Of a DNA stretch of 35,543 nt, positions 7,420-15,867 are shown one piece after another. The position numbers and the translations under genes are program-made. Location: the NCBI GenBank assembly GCA_033763635.1, contig JANRKG010000232.1, positions 1 through 35,543 of the forward strand, written 5' to 3'. This DNA is from JANRKG01 sp033763635 (GTDB taxonomy: Bacteria > Cyanobacteriota > Cyanobacteriia > GCF-001939115). Within the stretch, counting starts at the first letter, position 1. Each line of letters begins with the position of its first letter. A model generated the notes under the pieces. That model had not been told where the DNA came from. It did not search any database and was given only the letters and a program-made list of their open reading frames with translations.

Positions 7420-8976
7420 TTAATTACACGATCGTAATCGAGTTAACACGACCCCAATCTCATCGATCGCCTGTCGAATTTCACGGGTAGGACGATCGCT
7501 TTGATTCACCAGGATACTAAACACGAGGGGTTGATATTGCGGATTCTCCAGATAGCCGGAAAGGGCCGAAACACCCGTGAGTGTTCCAGTTTTGGCACGG
7601 ATTTGACCCATCGCAGGGGTATTTTGAAAGCGGGATTGCAGCGTACCCGTTTTCCCAGCCAGAGGAAGGGAAGCGCGGTAGACAGCCGCTTCAGGGCGTT
7701 GCGCCATTGCTTGCAACGTTTGGACAATGGCCTCTGGACTCACAAGATTCTGGCGGGAAAGACCTGAGCCATCCGCCAGTTGATAGCTCGTCGGATTCAC
7801 CCCCAATTCCGTGAGCGTTTTGCGTAAAACCATTAACCCCCCTTCCCAATTCGATCGACTAGAGGGCTGGGTTGACCCTAAAACTCGCAATACTACTTCC
7901 GTATAGAGGTTATTACTCCACTGGTTGATTTCCTGTACCAGTTCACTTAAGGGAGGAGATTCGATCGCCGCCACCTCCGTCAGCGTTCCTTCCCCAGGCA
8001 TTCCCCCCACCTGGACAACGGAAATACCTTGAGCCGTCAACACTTGCCGGAACTGGTTGAGAAAGCGCGGGATCGGGTTAGGGGCAGCGATCCCCAGCGT
8101 TTCGGGGGCTGCACCGACTCGAAGTTGTCCCTGAACGACCAGGGTAGAACGATTGCGATCCCATTCCACCGCGAGAACTTCTGTTGCATCAGAAGCCACT
8201 GTCACCGTTTCATTCTGAATCCGCAAACCTGCCCCTTCTTTAGGATCTTTCCATTCCACTTTTAAGGGCTTGCCAATCACTTGGGGGATCAGTTGTAAAT
8301 CAATTGTATTTTGATTCAAGATGAGGCTGGTGACAGGAGCACCATCCGCCACCTGCATATCTTCCCATTCCCAGGTGGGTGGATAGGGGGAACCCCGGAA
8401 GGCGCGATCGTCCGCAATCAGGCGGTCAATGCGACGAATTCCCCGACGGGCGAGTTGGGCTGCCAGGGCTTGTAATTGAGTAACCGTTAAAGTTGGGTCT
8501 CCCCGCCCCACCACCTGGAGAACGACCCCGCCCGACGGGGATTGCACCTGATAGATCGAGGTGCGAATTCGAAACTGAGGCCCCAGATGAACTAAGGCCG
8601 CTGCGGACGTGAGTAGCTTTGTGTTTGAGGCAGGCAAGAAATACCGTTCAGCCTCCCGACGGTAGAGGGTTTGTCGGCCTCTCAGGGTTTGCACCAACAC
8701 CCCCCACCGTGCCCGTGCAAAAATGGGACGGTTCAGAATTGGGTCGATCGCCCCTGCCAGTTGGTTGGGGCACAGGGTCGCTGCCTGGGCCAGGGAATCA
8801 GGTTGGGGTGGAACGGATTGCGCGATCGTAGGCCATACGACCGCAAGACAGGCGAAAGAGACCAGCAAGCGAATTACTCGCCCGTAGCCCCTTGCCTCTT
8901 TCAATCCAGGGATTCCCTTATAGCTTCGCACCACATTCAGGGCAGAAGTTATTCGTCGAAACGTTCTTCGCACCAC
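7420..8976 (-). CDS. dacB: D-alanyl-D-alanine carboxypeptidase/endopeptidase, PBP4 type (peptidase S13)
   Basis: A periplasmic penicillin-binding protein that trims or cleaves peptidoglycan stem peptides. Visible motifs are the SxxK box FLPASNTKLLTSAAAL (Ser117, Lys120 in this numbering), DGSGLSRQN, and the KTG box near the C-terminus (LPLAGKTGTLQSRF). A second KTGTLTG follows. Length fits the S13 family. Residues about 34-53 form a signal peptide or anchor ending near TIAQS. The start is uncertain. ATG at 8974-8976 overlaps the end of ilvB by 59 bases and gives a long arginine-rich leader. GTG at 8929-8931 or TTG at 8902-8904, the latter preceded by aaggga, are good alternatives. It follows ilvB on the same strand and may be translated by read-through. 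Confidence 0.88.
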   Translation of the reverse strand: MVRRTFRRITSALNVVRSYKGIPGLKEARGYGRVIRLLVSFACLAVVWPTIAQSVPPQPDSLAQAATLCPNQLAGAIDPILNRPIFARARWGVLVQTLRGRQTLYRREAERYFLPASNTKLLTSAAALVHLGPQFRIRTSIYQVQSPSGGVVLQVVGRGDPTLTVTQLQALAAQLARRGIRRIDRLIADDRAFRGSPYPPTWEWEDMQVADGAPVTSLILNQNTIDLQLIPQVIGKPLKVEWKDPKEGAGLRIQNETVTVASDATEVLAVEWDRNRSTLVVQGQLRVGAAPETLGIAAPNPIPRFLNQFRQVLTAQGISVVQVGGMPGEGTLTEVAAIESPPLSELVQEINQWSNNLYTEVVLRVLGSTQPSSRSNWEGGLMVLRKTLTELGVNPTSYQLADGSGLSRQNLVSPEAIVQTLQAMAQRPEAAVYRASLPLAGKTGTLQSRFQNTPAMGQIRAKTGTLTGVSALSGYLENPQYQPLVFSILVNQSDRPTREIRQAIDEIGVVLTRLRSCN

Positions 8977-10771
8977 AGTGGTTACAGTAAATTAGCTCTG
9001 CAACTTGATCGGGAGACTTGCGTTCAGGCAAGCCGATCATTTGAGCATTGCTCTTCCCAGGGGCCACCATCGGGTAACAGTTCTCATTGCGAGTGACACG
9101 CACATCCATCAGAACAGGACCCTTGTGAGTCAGCATTTCCGCAATCGCTGTCTGCAATTCATCTCGCGATCGAACAATCATGCCTTTGATACCGTAGGCT
9201 TCCGCCAACTTCACAAAGTCGGGCATTCCCACCTCCATATTGGAAGCTTCATAGCGCTCCCCATAGAAGGCTTCCTGCCACTGGCGCACCATCCCCTGCC
9301 AGCCATTGTTGATAATCACCGTTTTAACGTTAATTCCAAATTGGGCCAGGGTTCCCAGTTCTTGCAGGTTCATCTGGAAACTGGCATCTCCACTGACACA
9401 GATGACTTGTTCCTGAGGCAGGGCGACCTTTGCCCCCATTGCGGCGGGCAGACCGTAGCCCATTGTACCCAGACCCGCACTGGAAATCCAGCGACGGGGA
9501 CCATTTTTCAGAAATTGAGCGGACCACATCTGGTGCTGCCCCACATCGGTCGTGTAGTAAGCATCAGGAGCCTGTTGACCCAGTTCCACAATCACTTCCT
9601 GCGGAGACAGAGTGTGTTCAGGATGGGGGACTTGCAGGGGATAATCTTCGCGCCAGCGATCGATCCGATCGCGCCATGCCTGAGTCAAGCTAGCATCTGT
9701 CCGGTCGGGATCGCCTTCTTCTGTACTCCGCCGCAGGAGATCCAGGAGCACGTTTCGCACATCGCCGACAATCGGCACATCAGGGGCACGCACCTTCGAC
9801 ACTTCCGCCGGATCAATATCAATGTGAATCACCTTGGCGCGGGAAGCAAATTCATCTAACTTTCCAGTCACCCGATCGTCAAAGCGGGCACCGACAGCAA
9901 TCAACAGATCACACTCACTGACCGCAAAGTTCGCATAAGCTGTCCCGTGCATGCCTAACATCCCAACCGCCAGAGGATGGGCTTCATCAAATGCCCCTTT
10001 CCCCATCAAAGTCGTTGTCACAGGCAAGTGGAACCGTTCCGCCAGTTCCCGAATTTCCACATGGGCACCTGCGGCGATTGCCCCGCCTCCCACATATAAT
10101 AGGGGTTGACGGGCCTGACGAATCAGCTTCAGGGCCTGGGAAATTTGGCGAGGATTGCCCTTCACGGTAGGACGATAACCGGGCAACCGGATGGTTCCCG
10201 GTTCCACAGGCGTATAATCGAACTGAGTCAGGGCCACATCTTTGGGAACATCAATCAACACCGGACCCGGACGGCCTGTGCTGGCGATGTAAAACGCCTC
10301 AGCCACGATGCGGGCCATCTCCTGGGGATCACGCACCACATAGGAGTGTTTGACGATCGGCAGGGTAATCCCAAAAATATCGGTTTCCTGAAAGGCATCA
10401 CTGCCGATCGCATTCAGGGGCACCTGACCCGTGATCACCACCAGAGGGATGGAATCCATGTGAGCGGTTGCAATCCCCGTCACTAAATTAGTTGCACCAG
10501 GCCCAGAAGTTCCAAAACAAACCCCGACCTGCCCGGTCGCACGGGCATAACCATCTGCGGCGTGGGCTGCCCCTTGCTCATGGCGAACCAGGATGTGCTT
10601 CACATCGCCAGCGGCCTCTGCTCGGTACAGTTCATCATAGATGGGCAGAATTGCCCCACCCGGATAGCCGAAAATGTGCTTGACCCCATGCCGTTTCAAG
10701 CTATCAATTAATGCGAACGCCCCGGTTGCCCGTTTCACAGAGACACTTTGCAGTTGCACAGCAGACCTCAC
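8918..10771 (-). CDS. ilvB: Acetolactate synthase large subunit with C-terminal zinc ribbon
   Basis: The ThDP-dependent catalytic subunit of acetohydroxyacid synthase, the first common step of valine, leucine and isoleucine synthesis. The sequence shows the glutamate that activates ThDP (RHEQGAAHAADGYARATG, Glu65), the central FAD/nucleotide-binding region, and the ThDP-Mg motif starting GDASFQMNLQEL and ending IINN. After the usual C-terminus (near DQVAELI) there is a small Cys4 zinc ribbon: Cys596, Cys599, Cys610, Cys613. GTG at 10769-10771 gives 617 aa. GTG at 10757-10759 has a better ribosome binding site (ggtgagg six bases upstream) and would start four residues later. The small subunit ilvH is not in the window. 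Confidence 0.96.
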   Translation of the reverse strand: MRSAVQLQSVSVKRATGAFALIDSLKRHGVKHIFGYPGGAILPIYDELYRAEAAGDVKHILVRHEQGAAHAADGYARATGQVGVCFGTSGPGATNLVTGIATAHMDSIPLVVITGQVPLNAIGSDAFQETDIFGITLPIVKHSYVVRDPQEMARIVAEAFYIASTGRPGPVLIDVPKDVALTQFDYTPVEPGTIRLPGYRPTVKGNPRQISQALKLIRQARQPLLYVGGGAIAAGAHVEIRELAERFHLPVTTTLMGKGAFDEAHPLAVGMLGMHGTAYANFAVSECDLLIAVGARFDDRVTGKLDEFASRAKVIHIDIDPAEVSKVRAPDVPIVGDVRNVLLDLLRRSTEEGDPDRTDASLTQAWRDRIDRWREDYPLQVPHPEHTLSPQEVIVELGQQAPDAYYTTDVGQHQMWSAQFLKNGPRRWISSAGLGTMGYGLPAAMGAKVALPQEQVICVSGDASFQMNLQELGTLAQFGINVKTVIINNGWQGMVRQWQEAFYGERYEASNMEVGMPDFVKLAEAYGIKGMIVRSRDELQTAIAEMLTHKGPVLMDVRVTRNENCYPMVAPGKSNAQMIGLPERKSPDQVAELIYCNHCGAKNVSTNNFCPECGAKL

Positions 10772-10921
10772 CAGCGGAAGCGAATGTTTATTTTTGTATC
10801 GAATGATGCATCACTAAATTCTAGTCTAAAACCCTGCCTTGATCCCTGTCGAGGGAGGAGCGGGCTTTGTGTAAAGACTATTTACAAATCATCGAGTCAG
10901 CAAAGCAGGAAGCACGGGGTT

Positions 10922-12172
10922 TCACAAAACATCCTGTAACACTCGCCGAGTGTTGTACCAGGCCCAGATGCCCACAAAACTGACGATGATACTGAGGGAT
11001 AGTAGAACAACCCGCAGCCCTACGGCATCTGTCAATGGACCAGCGATCGCCAACGGCACACTTAAGGCAATGTTGACAATATTGTTCTGAAATCCAAAAA
11101 CTTTTCCCCGCATGGATTCTGGCGTTTGCTGCTGAATCAGGGTTTGCATCGGCACTCCCACAAAGGAGGCACCGATCCCCAAAAACATACTGAGGGTTAG
11201 CCCTAACCACAGATCATTCGTAAAGGTGAAGGCCGTCAGCACAAAGGCCATCCCCAAAAAACCCATCAAGGGCAGGGGGCGGTGGCGGAATCGGTTTCCC
11301 CAGTGCCCCAACAATCCGGCTCCAAAGACCATTCCGACCCCCGCTGCCGACAGTAGGGAACCAAAATCATCGGGTTTCAACCCAATCTCTTCTGCCAGGT
11401 TGATCGCCAACACCGTCAGGGCAGCAAACACCGAGTACAAGATCATCAATTGCAGGAGGGCATTCCCCACCAGGCGATCTTGCTTGAGGTATTTCAACCC
11501 TTCCTTGAAGTCTTGCCAGGGATGCAGGGCGATCGTTGTGTTTAGCGAGTCGTCCTGCCGCAGGGGCACCAGATACAGCACGATCCCAGCCAGAATATAC
11601 AGACCTCCCACCAGAACTTCCCGCCCAAAATCCCCCCAGGAACTGGCTAGATTCAGGAGCGGTTTCCCGATCGCAAATCCTACAATCATCGATCCCATAA
11701 TGGTTGTGGTAAACAGCGCATTCGCAGTCATCAACCCCTGTCTTTCTACCAGTAGGGGAATCGCAGCCTGTTCGGCGGGGGCAAAAAATTGAGTCAGAAC
11801 TGATTCCAGAAAAGCAACCACCAGCAATACCCCAAATGCCTTGGGAAGCAGAGGCAGGGACAGAACTAAGAAACCACGAAAAACATTGGAGAAGGTCAGG
11901 ATTTGTTTTTTACTGAAGCGATCGACAAAGATCCCTGCCGCAGAACCCAGCAAAATTGCTGGAAGCGTGTAGGCAATCATGAGGATCGATCGCATAGAGT
12001 TGGCAGCGGTTGTGTCGGTCTGATAAGTGACAAGCAGCGCAATCAGCAACACAAAAAAGACCTTATCGGCAACCTGGGAGAGTAATTGCCCAACCCAAAG
12101 TGCCAAAAAAGGACGATTACGAATGAGGGACAGAAACCCACTAGGGGAGGCTTGGGGGCTAGGGGAGGGCAT
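10922..12172 (-). CDS. MFS transporter (MFS_3 / EntS-like exporter)
   Basis: An integral membrane protein of about 416 aa with roughly twelve hydrophobic segments. It has the first-loop signature typical of this exporter branch (FSLIRNRPFLALWVGQLLSQ-like start, then GIFVDRFSKKQIL between helices 2 and 3). The central loop holds PLRQDDSLN and a short amphipathic stretch. MFS_3 members export siderophores, drugs or lipids; the substrate here cannot be read from sequence. I chose ATG at 12170-12172 (MPSPSPQASPSGF). A TTG four codons upstream is possible. It is co-directional with ilvB, with a 150-bp spacer. Confidence 0.85.
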   Translation of the reverse strand: MPSPSPQASPSGFLSLIRNRPFLALWVGQLLSQVADKVFFVLLIALLVTYQTDTTAANSMRSILMIAYTLPAILLGSAAGIFVDRFSKKQILTFSNVFRGFLVLSLPLLPKAFGVLLVVAFLESVLTQFFAPAEQAAIPLLVERQGLMTANALFTTTIMGSMIVGFAIGKPLLNLASSWGDFGREVLVGGLYILAGIVLYLVPLRQDDSLNTTIALHPWQDFKEGLKYLKQDRLVGNALLQLMILYSVFAALTVLAINLAEEIGLKPDDFGSLLSAAGVGMVFGAGLLGHWGNRFRHRPLPLMGFLGMAFVLTAFTFTNDLWLGLTLSMFLGIGASFVGVPMQTLIQQQTPESMRGKVFGFQNNIVNIALSVPLAIAGPLTDAVGLRVVLLSLSIIVSFVGIWAWYNTRRVLQDVL

Positions 12173-12261
12173 ACCTGAGAGCAACTCAAGGGAATATGTA
12201 AACTATTTTTCCCGACTTTAACGGTACTTCCTACTGTACTTCCTTGTGGAAAGGGTTCGTT

Positions 12262-12831
12262 TCAGGGCAATTCTCGATAACGACGCAGCAAGCTTTGCAA
12301 AAAAGTTGCTGCGGTTAAGGAAGGGGCCAGATCCGCACAGGGAGTTTTCCGGCCCTGAATTGTTTGGGGCGATCGCCACAACTCCAGATGGGGGACAGGG
12401 GGATCGGCATAGAAACAGTCCAGGTCGCCCCCTCCCAGTAGCACGGAACTTTGATGGGTGAACTCATCATGGCTGAGGCGGTGAATGGGAAAATTCCCCC
12501 CCAACGGGACTCCCCAACCATCGATCGCAATCAACGCCCGGACCTGCCCCCCCTGCTGTTGCCATGCCCAGGCTGCCCCGATCGCTCCGACCACTCCCGC
12601 ACTAAAAGCCAGAAACGTCAGTGGCACCGATGAAGGCTTGGGAAAAGACCAGGACTGCTCTGCAAGATGCTCATTCAAAAATTGCAAGAGATGCACGGGT
12701 GAATAGGAAGGCTGCTGATGGGCCGGAAAGATCAGGCGAGGAGACAGGGCTTCAGATGCCGAGAGGTCAAGCCCGATTAGAAACGCTTGGGTTAAGGCGG
12801 GTGAGTGAACCCCAGGACAGATGACAAGCAT
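12262..12831 (-). CDS. Alpha/beta-hydrolase-like conserved cyanobacterial protein
   Basis: A 189-aa protein beginning with a beta strand, MLVICPGVHSP, typical of alpha/beta hydrolases. A nucleophile-elbow-like motif follows (FLAFSAGVVGA, Ser77), then a strand holding ALIAIDGWGVPLG. The elbow is FSAG rather than the usual GxSxG, and a plausible His/Asp pair (HRLSHDEF, LDCFYADP) comes later. Catalysis is therefore possible but not certain. It matches conserved hypothetical proteins known to me only as a family pattern. It sits 89 bp upstream of the MFS gene on the same strand. Confidence 0.72.
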   Translation of the reverse strand: MLVICPGVHSPALTQAFLIGLDLSASEALSPRLIFPAHQQPSYSPVHLLQFLNEHLAEQSWSFPKPSSVPLTFLAFSAGVVGAIGAAWAWQQQGGQVRALIAIDGWGVPLGGNFPIHRLSHDEFTHQSSVLLGGGDLDCFYADPPVPHLELWRSPQTIQGRKTPCADLAPSLTAATFLQSLLRRYRELP

Positions 12832-12963
12832 TTTGACAATGCATTAGAAAAGAACTTTAACAGTTTCCCAATGCCCCTCTAGGGGATATTGGTTTAAAGT
12901 AGAAACGGAAAGCCTCAGAATCGCAATTCTGCTTTGAGGGAGTATTTATTGACCTTTAGGATC

Positions 12964-12997
12964 TTTTAATTAAATCTTTTATTTTAATTAAATCTTT
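12964..12997. repeat. A/T-rich direct repeat upstream of the ferrochelatase-family gene
   Basis: ttttaattaaatcttt occurs at 12964-12979 and again at 12982-12997, an 18-bp period. Each copy contains the palindrome ttaattaa. The spacer 12832-13135 (304 bp) holds divergent promoters and no gene that I can see. The repeat could be an operator or an UP-element-like tract about 140 bp before the start codon. Confidence 0.7.
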
Positions 12998-13135
12998 CAG
13001 GCCAAGACTACTGTTATCAATTGTTGCTGTTATGGATTGTTTCACTGTTTTTACTCCCTACCGTTCTACTCTCTAAGCATTTAGTTCCCAGTCAGCGATT
13101 TTTCATTCCAGTCTTCATTTAGCGAGGAATTCAAC

Positions 13136-14317
13136 GTGGTTGCAACTCCAGAAAAACTACAATCCGCTCTGTCCAATCCTTTACAGCCTCAAGACCGGGT
13201 TGCAGTCCTGTTGATGGGGTATGGCGAAGTTGAAAGTTACGAAGATTTTGCGAACTACAATGAGCAAGCATTAAATCTACTCACTGCTAAATTTGCCCCC
13301 GTTCCCACCTGGGTTTATCCTCCTCTTGCAAAATTGCTCGCAGTGTTTGATTTGCATGAATGGGGTCATCAGCACGATCAGTTCATTTCTCCCCACAATG
13401 CCATTTTTGAACAACAACGGGCAGGGATTGAGAAGAATCTTCAGGCTCGGTGGGGCGATCGGGTTCAAGTATTCAAAGCCTTCAACTTCTGTGCCCCCTT
13501 CCTGCCAGACCAGGTGTTAGCCGAAATCAAAACCGCCGGATTCGATAAAGTTTTGATTTACCCACTACTCGTGGTCGATTCCATCTTCACCAGTGGTATT
13601 GCAGTCGAGCAGGTAAACAAAGCCCTGGTGAAACTGGCAGATGGAACAGAACATTGGGTCAAGGGTCAACGATACATTCCTTCCTTCTATAACAAACTGG
13701 ACTACATCAACTTACTGGTTCAAATGGTCGAGGAAAAAGTTGCATCCTATCTATCCGTTGCCCACCTTCCTTCCCAGACAGGTATTATCCTGATGAATCA
13801 CGGTTGCCCCCATAAGGCGAAGGGGTTTACTTCCGGGATTGATGAAAGTCAGGCATTATATGAACTGACTCGTGAAAAGCTCATTCATCGGTATCCCCTG
13901 ATTTCGGTGGGTTGGTTGAACCACCAAACCCCCCTGATTGAGTGGACTCAACCGAATGTGGAACTGGCAGCGAGGAACCTGATTGACCTGGGGGCAACCG
14001 CCCTTGTCTTCATGCCGATCGGCTTTGCCACTGAGAACCATGAAACCTTGCTGGATGTAGACCACATTATCCATACGCTGCGTCGTCAGCGTCCCGATGT
14101 TACCTACGTTCAGATGCCTTGTGTGAACGATCGCCCCGAATTTCTGGAAATGGCTGCGAACTGGGCCAATCCCCAAATTGAAGCGTTGCTGTCGGAACAC
14201 GCGCTAGCCGTTAATCCCACTCTGGCAACAGTTCAAGCGCGGGAACATGGACAGGATCATGGACATGGACATGGGCACGGGCACAGCCATGAAAACGGAC
14301 ATGGGCATTCCCATTAA
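13136..14317 (+). CDS. Ferrochelatase-family protein with histidine-rich C-terminal tail
   Basis: A 393-aa chelatase-superfamily protein. The N-terminal half starts VAVLLMGYGEVESYEDF. The C-terminal half carries the ferrochelatase pattern: ILMNHGCPH (His222), GWLNHQTPLIEWTQP (equivalent to the usual FQSRxGPxxWL), and IGFATENHETLLDVD (Glu303). The His and Glu match metal-insertion residues of HemH. It lacks the C-terminal chlorophyll-binding-like helix of the standard cyanobacterial HemH. Instead it ends in a His-Gly tail (residues about 368-393) like that of CbiX/SirB chelatases. It may insert or deliver a metal other than iron, or be a divergent HemH paralogue. The GTG start has gagg nine bases upstream. 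Confidence 0.82.
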   Translation: MVATPEKLQSALSNPLQPQDRVAVLLMGYGEVESYEDFANYNEQALNLLTAKFAPVPTWVYPPLAKLLAVFDLHEWGHQHDQFISPHNAIFEQQRAGIEKNLQARWGDRVQVFKAFNFCAPFLPDQVLAEIKTAGFDKVLIYPLLVVDSIFTSGIAVEQVNKALVKLADGTEHWVKGQRYIPSFYNKLDYINLLVQMVEEKVASYLSVAHLPSQTGIILMNHGCPHKAKGFTSGIDESQALYELTREKLIHRYPLISVGWLNHQTPLIEWTQPNVELAARNLIDLGATALVFMPIGFATENHETLLDVDHIIHTLRRQRPDVTYVQMPCVNDRPEFLEMAANWANPQIEALLSEHALAVNPTLATVQAREHGQDHGHGHGHGHSHENGHGHSH

Positions 14318-14359
14318 TTCCTTTTAATTGCTTTCTCCGTAACTCTTAGAAGCAAGTTG

Positions 14360-14394
14360 TAGAGGCGCTCCCCTAGAGCGTCTCTATTCTTTTT
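14360..14394. terminator. Bidirectional terminator between convergent genes
   Basis: Arms tagaggcgct (14360-14369) and agcgtctcta (14377-14386) pair with one G-T wobble. They are followed on the plus strand by ttcttttt. The right arm includes the stop codon of the minus-strand kinase gene. It lies 43 bp after the ferrochelatase-family stop, so it can serve both transcripts. Confidence 0.75.
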
Positions 14395-15721
14395 GACGTA
14401 ACCATTGATCGATTTCCCGCGCCACCCAGATCGCCTCATGGGGAGATAGGTGATACTCCTTGCCGATCGCATACTTTTTCCGATCGCTCTGGACGACCAC
14501 GATGCCCTCTCCCTGATTCTGGTAATGGACAACGTTACGAATCAAGGACAGGGAAACTTCTCGCTGTAAATAGGCCACCTGGGAAAAACGGTAAACCAGG
14601 GTCAGTTTTTTACGATCAATAACCAGGCTTATGGATAAAACAGGATGGAATTTCGGGAAAAGCACTGCATAACAGACCCATACAACCAACAGCCAGACAA
14701 CGAGTAACAACGGAGAAGTAAAAGCGACTAAGAGAAGGATCATCACAAAGGGGGAAAGAACAACGAGCAAGAGAGATGCCTTAACCCAATCGATCCAGGG
14801 AAGCCCAATGGCGGGAATGTCAATTTGCAGGGCGACAGGTGTTTTCTTGAGATGAATACGACTTCCCATCGGACGCACGATCGTCGGATAGGATTCGGGA
14901 GACTGAAGGGAAGTATTCTGCTGATTTAGCCCTGTTTTCAGTGCTTTTAGACTTTCCTCTGCCGAAGTAAACCGTTTGATCAGGGAAGGTTGGATCATCC
15001 TTTCCAACCATCTCACAAAGCCAGGGTTTGCATTGGTCTGTTGGCGAAACTTCAACCCTGTCTCATCCTGGGGCAAATCGGCAGGGGGAGTGCCCGTTAG
15101 CAGATGGATCAGTGTAGTTCCCAAAGCATACAGGTCGGAAGCCGGAACTGCCCGCCCGCCGTATTGCTCGATCGGCGCGTACCCATAGGTTCCCACCACA
15201 GTAAATGTTTTCCCTTCTGTTGGAGCCGCATCCTGCACCGCCCCAAAATCAATCAAATAAAGTTGTTGGTCATCCCCCAGAATGATATTGCTGGGTTTGA
15301 TATCCCGGTGCAGCACAGGCGGATTCAAACCATGTAAATAAACCAGAATGGCTAAAAGCTCCCTTGCAATCCGACGAATTTCCGCTTCCTTAAACCGTTT
15401 CCCACTTTCCAACAGTTGTTTTAAGGAGTGACCGGGAATGTAGTCCTGCACTAATCCAAAACAAAGAATCTGGTCATCCAGAGAAAAGTAATCGCGATGT
15501 TTGGGAATCCGGGGGTGTTCCAATTGCTGCAACACCTGGGCTTCCCGTTCAAATAGCTTCAGGGCTTCCCATTGCACATCGCCGCCCAGGGTCAGCAACT
15601 TCACAACCACCGATCGCCCCTGGGGTTGGTCTTTCGCTAACCAAACCTGCCGCCCCCGACTCTGCCCCAGACTTCTTTGGAGGAGATAGCGATCGTGTAG
15701 AATGCTGCCTGGTTCTAACAT
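14384..15721 (-). CDS. Membrane-anchored serine/threonine protein kinase
   Basis: A 445-aa Hanks-type kinase. Visible elements are the lysine VVVKLL (Lys41), Glu60 in the C-helix, the catalytic loop VLHRDIKPSNIIL (Asp140, Asn145), DFG (Asp158) and GTYGYAPIEQYGG. The last is the activation-segment signature of cyanobacterial PknB-like kinases. The glycine loop is reduced (LGQSRGRQVW). Residues about 315-357 form two adjacent membrane helices, followed by a roughly 85-aa cytoplasmic beta-rich tail of unknown function. It lies 146 bp downstream of the AAA-GAF-GAF gene on the same strand. It could share that transcript and signal with it, but this is only positional evidence. Confidence 0.9.
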   Translation of the reverse strand: MLEPGSILHDRYLLQRSLGQSRGRQVWLAKDQPQGRSVVVKLLTLGGDVQWEALKLFEREAQVLQQLEHPRIPKHRDYFSLDDQILCFGLVQDYIPGHSLKQLLESGKRFKEAEIRRIARELLAILVYLHGLNPPVLHRDIKPSNIILGDDQQLYLIDFGAVQDAAPTEGKTFTVVGTYGYAPIEQYGGRAVPASDLYALGTTLIHLLTGTPPADLPQDETGLKFRQQTNANPGFVRWLERMIQPSLIKRFTSAEESLKALKTGLNQQNTSLQSPESYPTIVRPMGSRIHLKKTPVALQIDIPAIGLPWIDWVKASLLLVVLSPFVMILLLVAFTSPLLLVVWLLVVWVCYAVLFPKFHPVLSISLVIDRKKLTLVYRFSQVAYLQREVSLSLIRNVVHYQNQGEGIVVVQSDRKKYAIGKEYHLSPHEAIWVAREIDQWLRQKE

Positions 15722-15867
15722 AGGTTTTGCGCCGCGATCGGAACGTTCAAGGAACCTCTTTTGTTTGATACTGTAACTTATCTATTCTTTCCGCTAACCT
15801 GAAAAAGCTGGATATGACACTTTAGCAACCGTGCTTCGGCTGCGTTCAGCACTCCAGGTCGGTGGGG

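Noticed and set aside
9005..9859. 284-aa plus-strand frame inside ilvB
   Set aside because: It is fully antisense to the strongly conserved acetolactate synthase; typical shadow frame in G/C-rich coding DNA.
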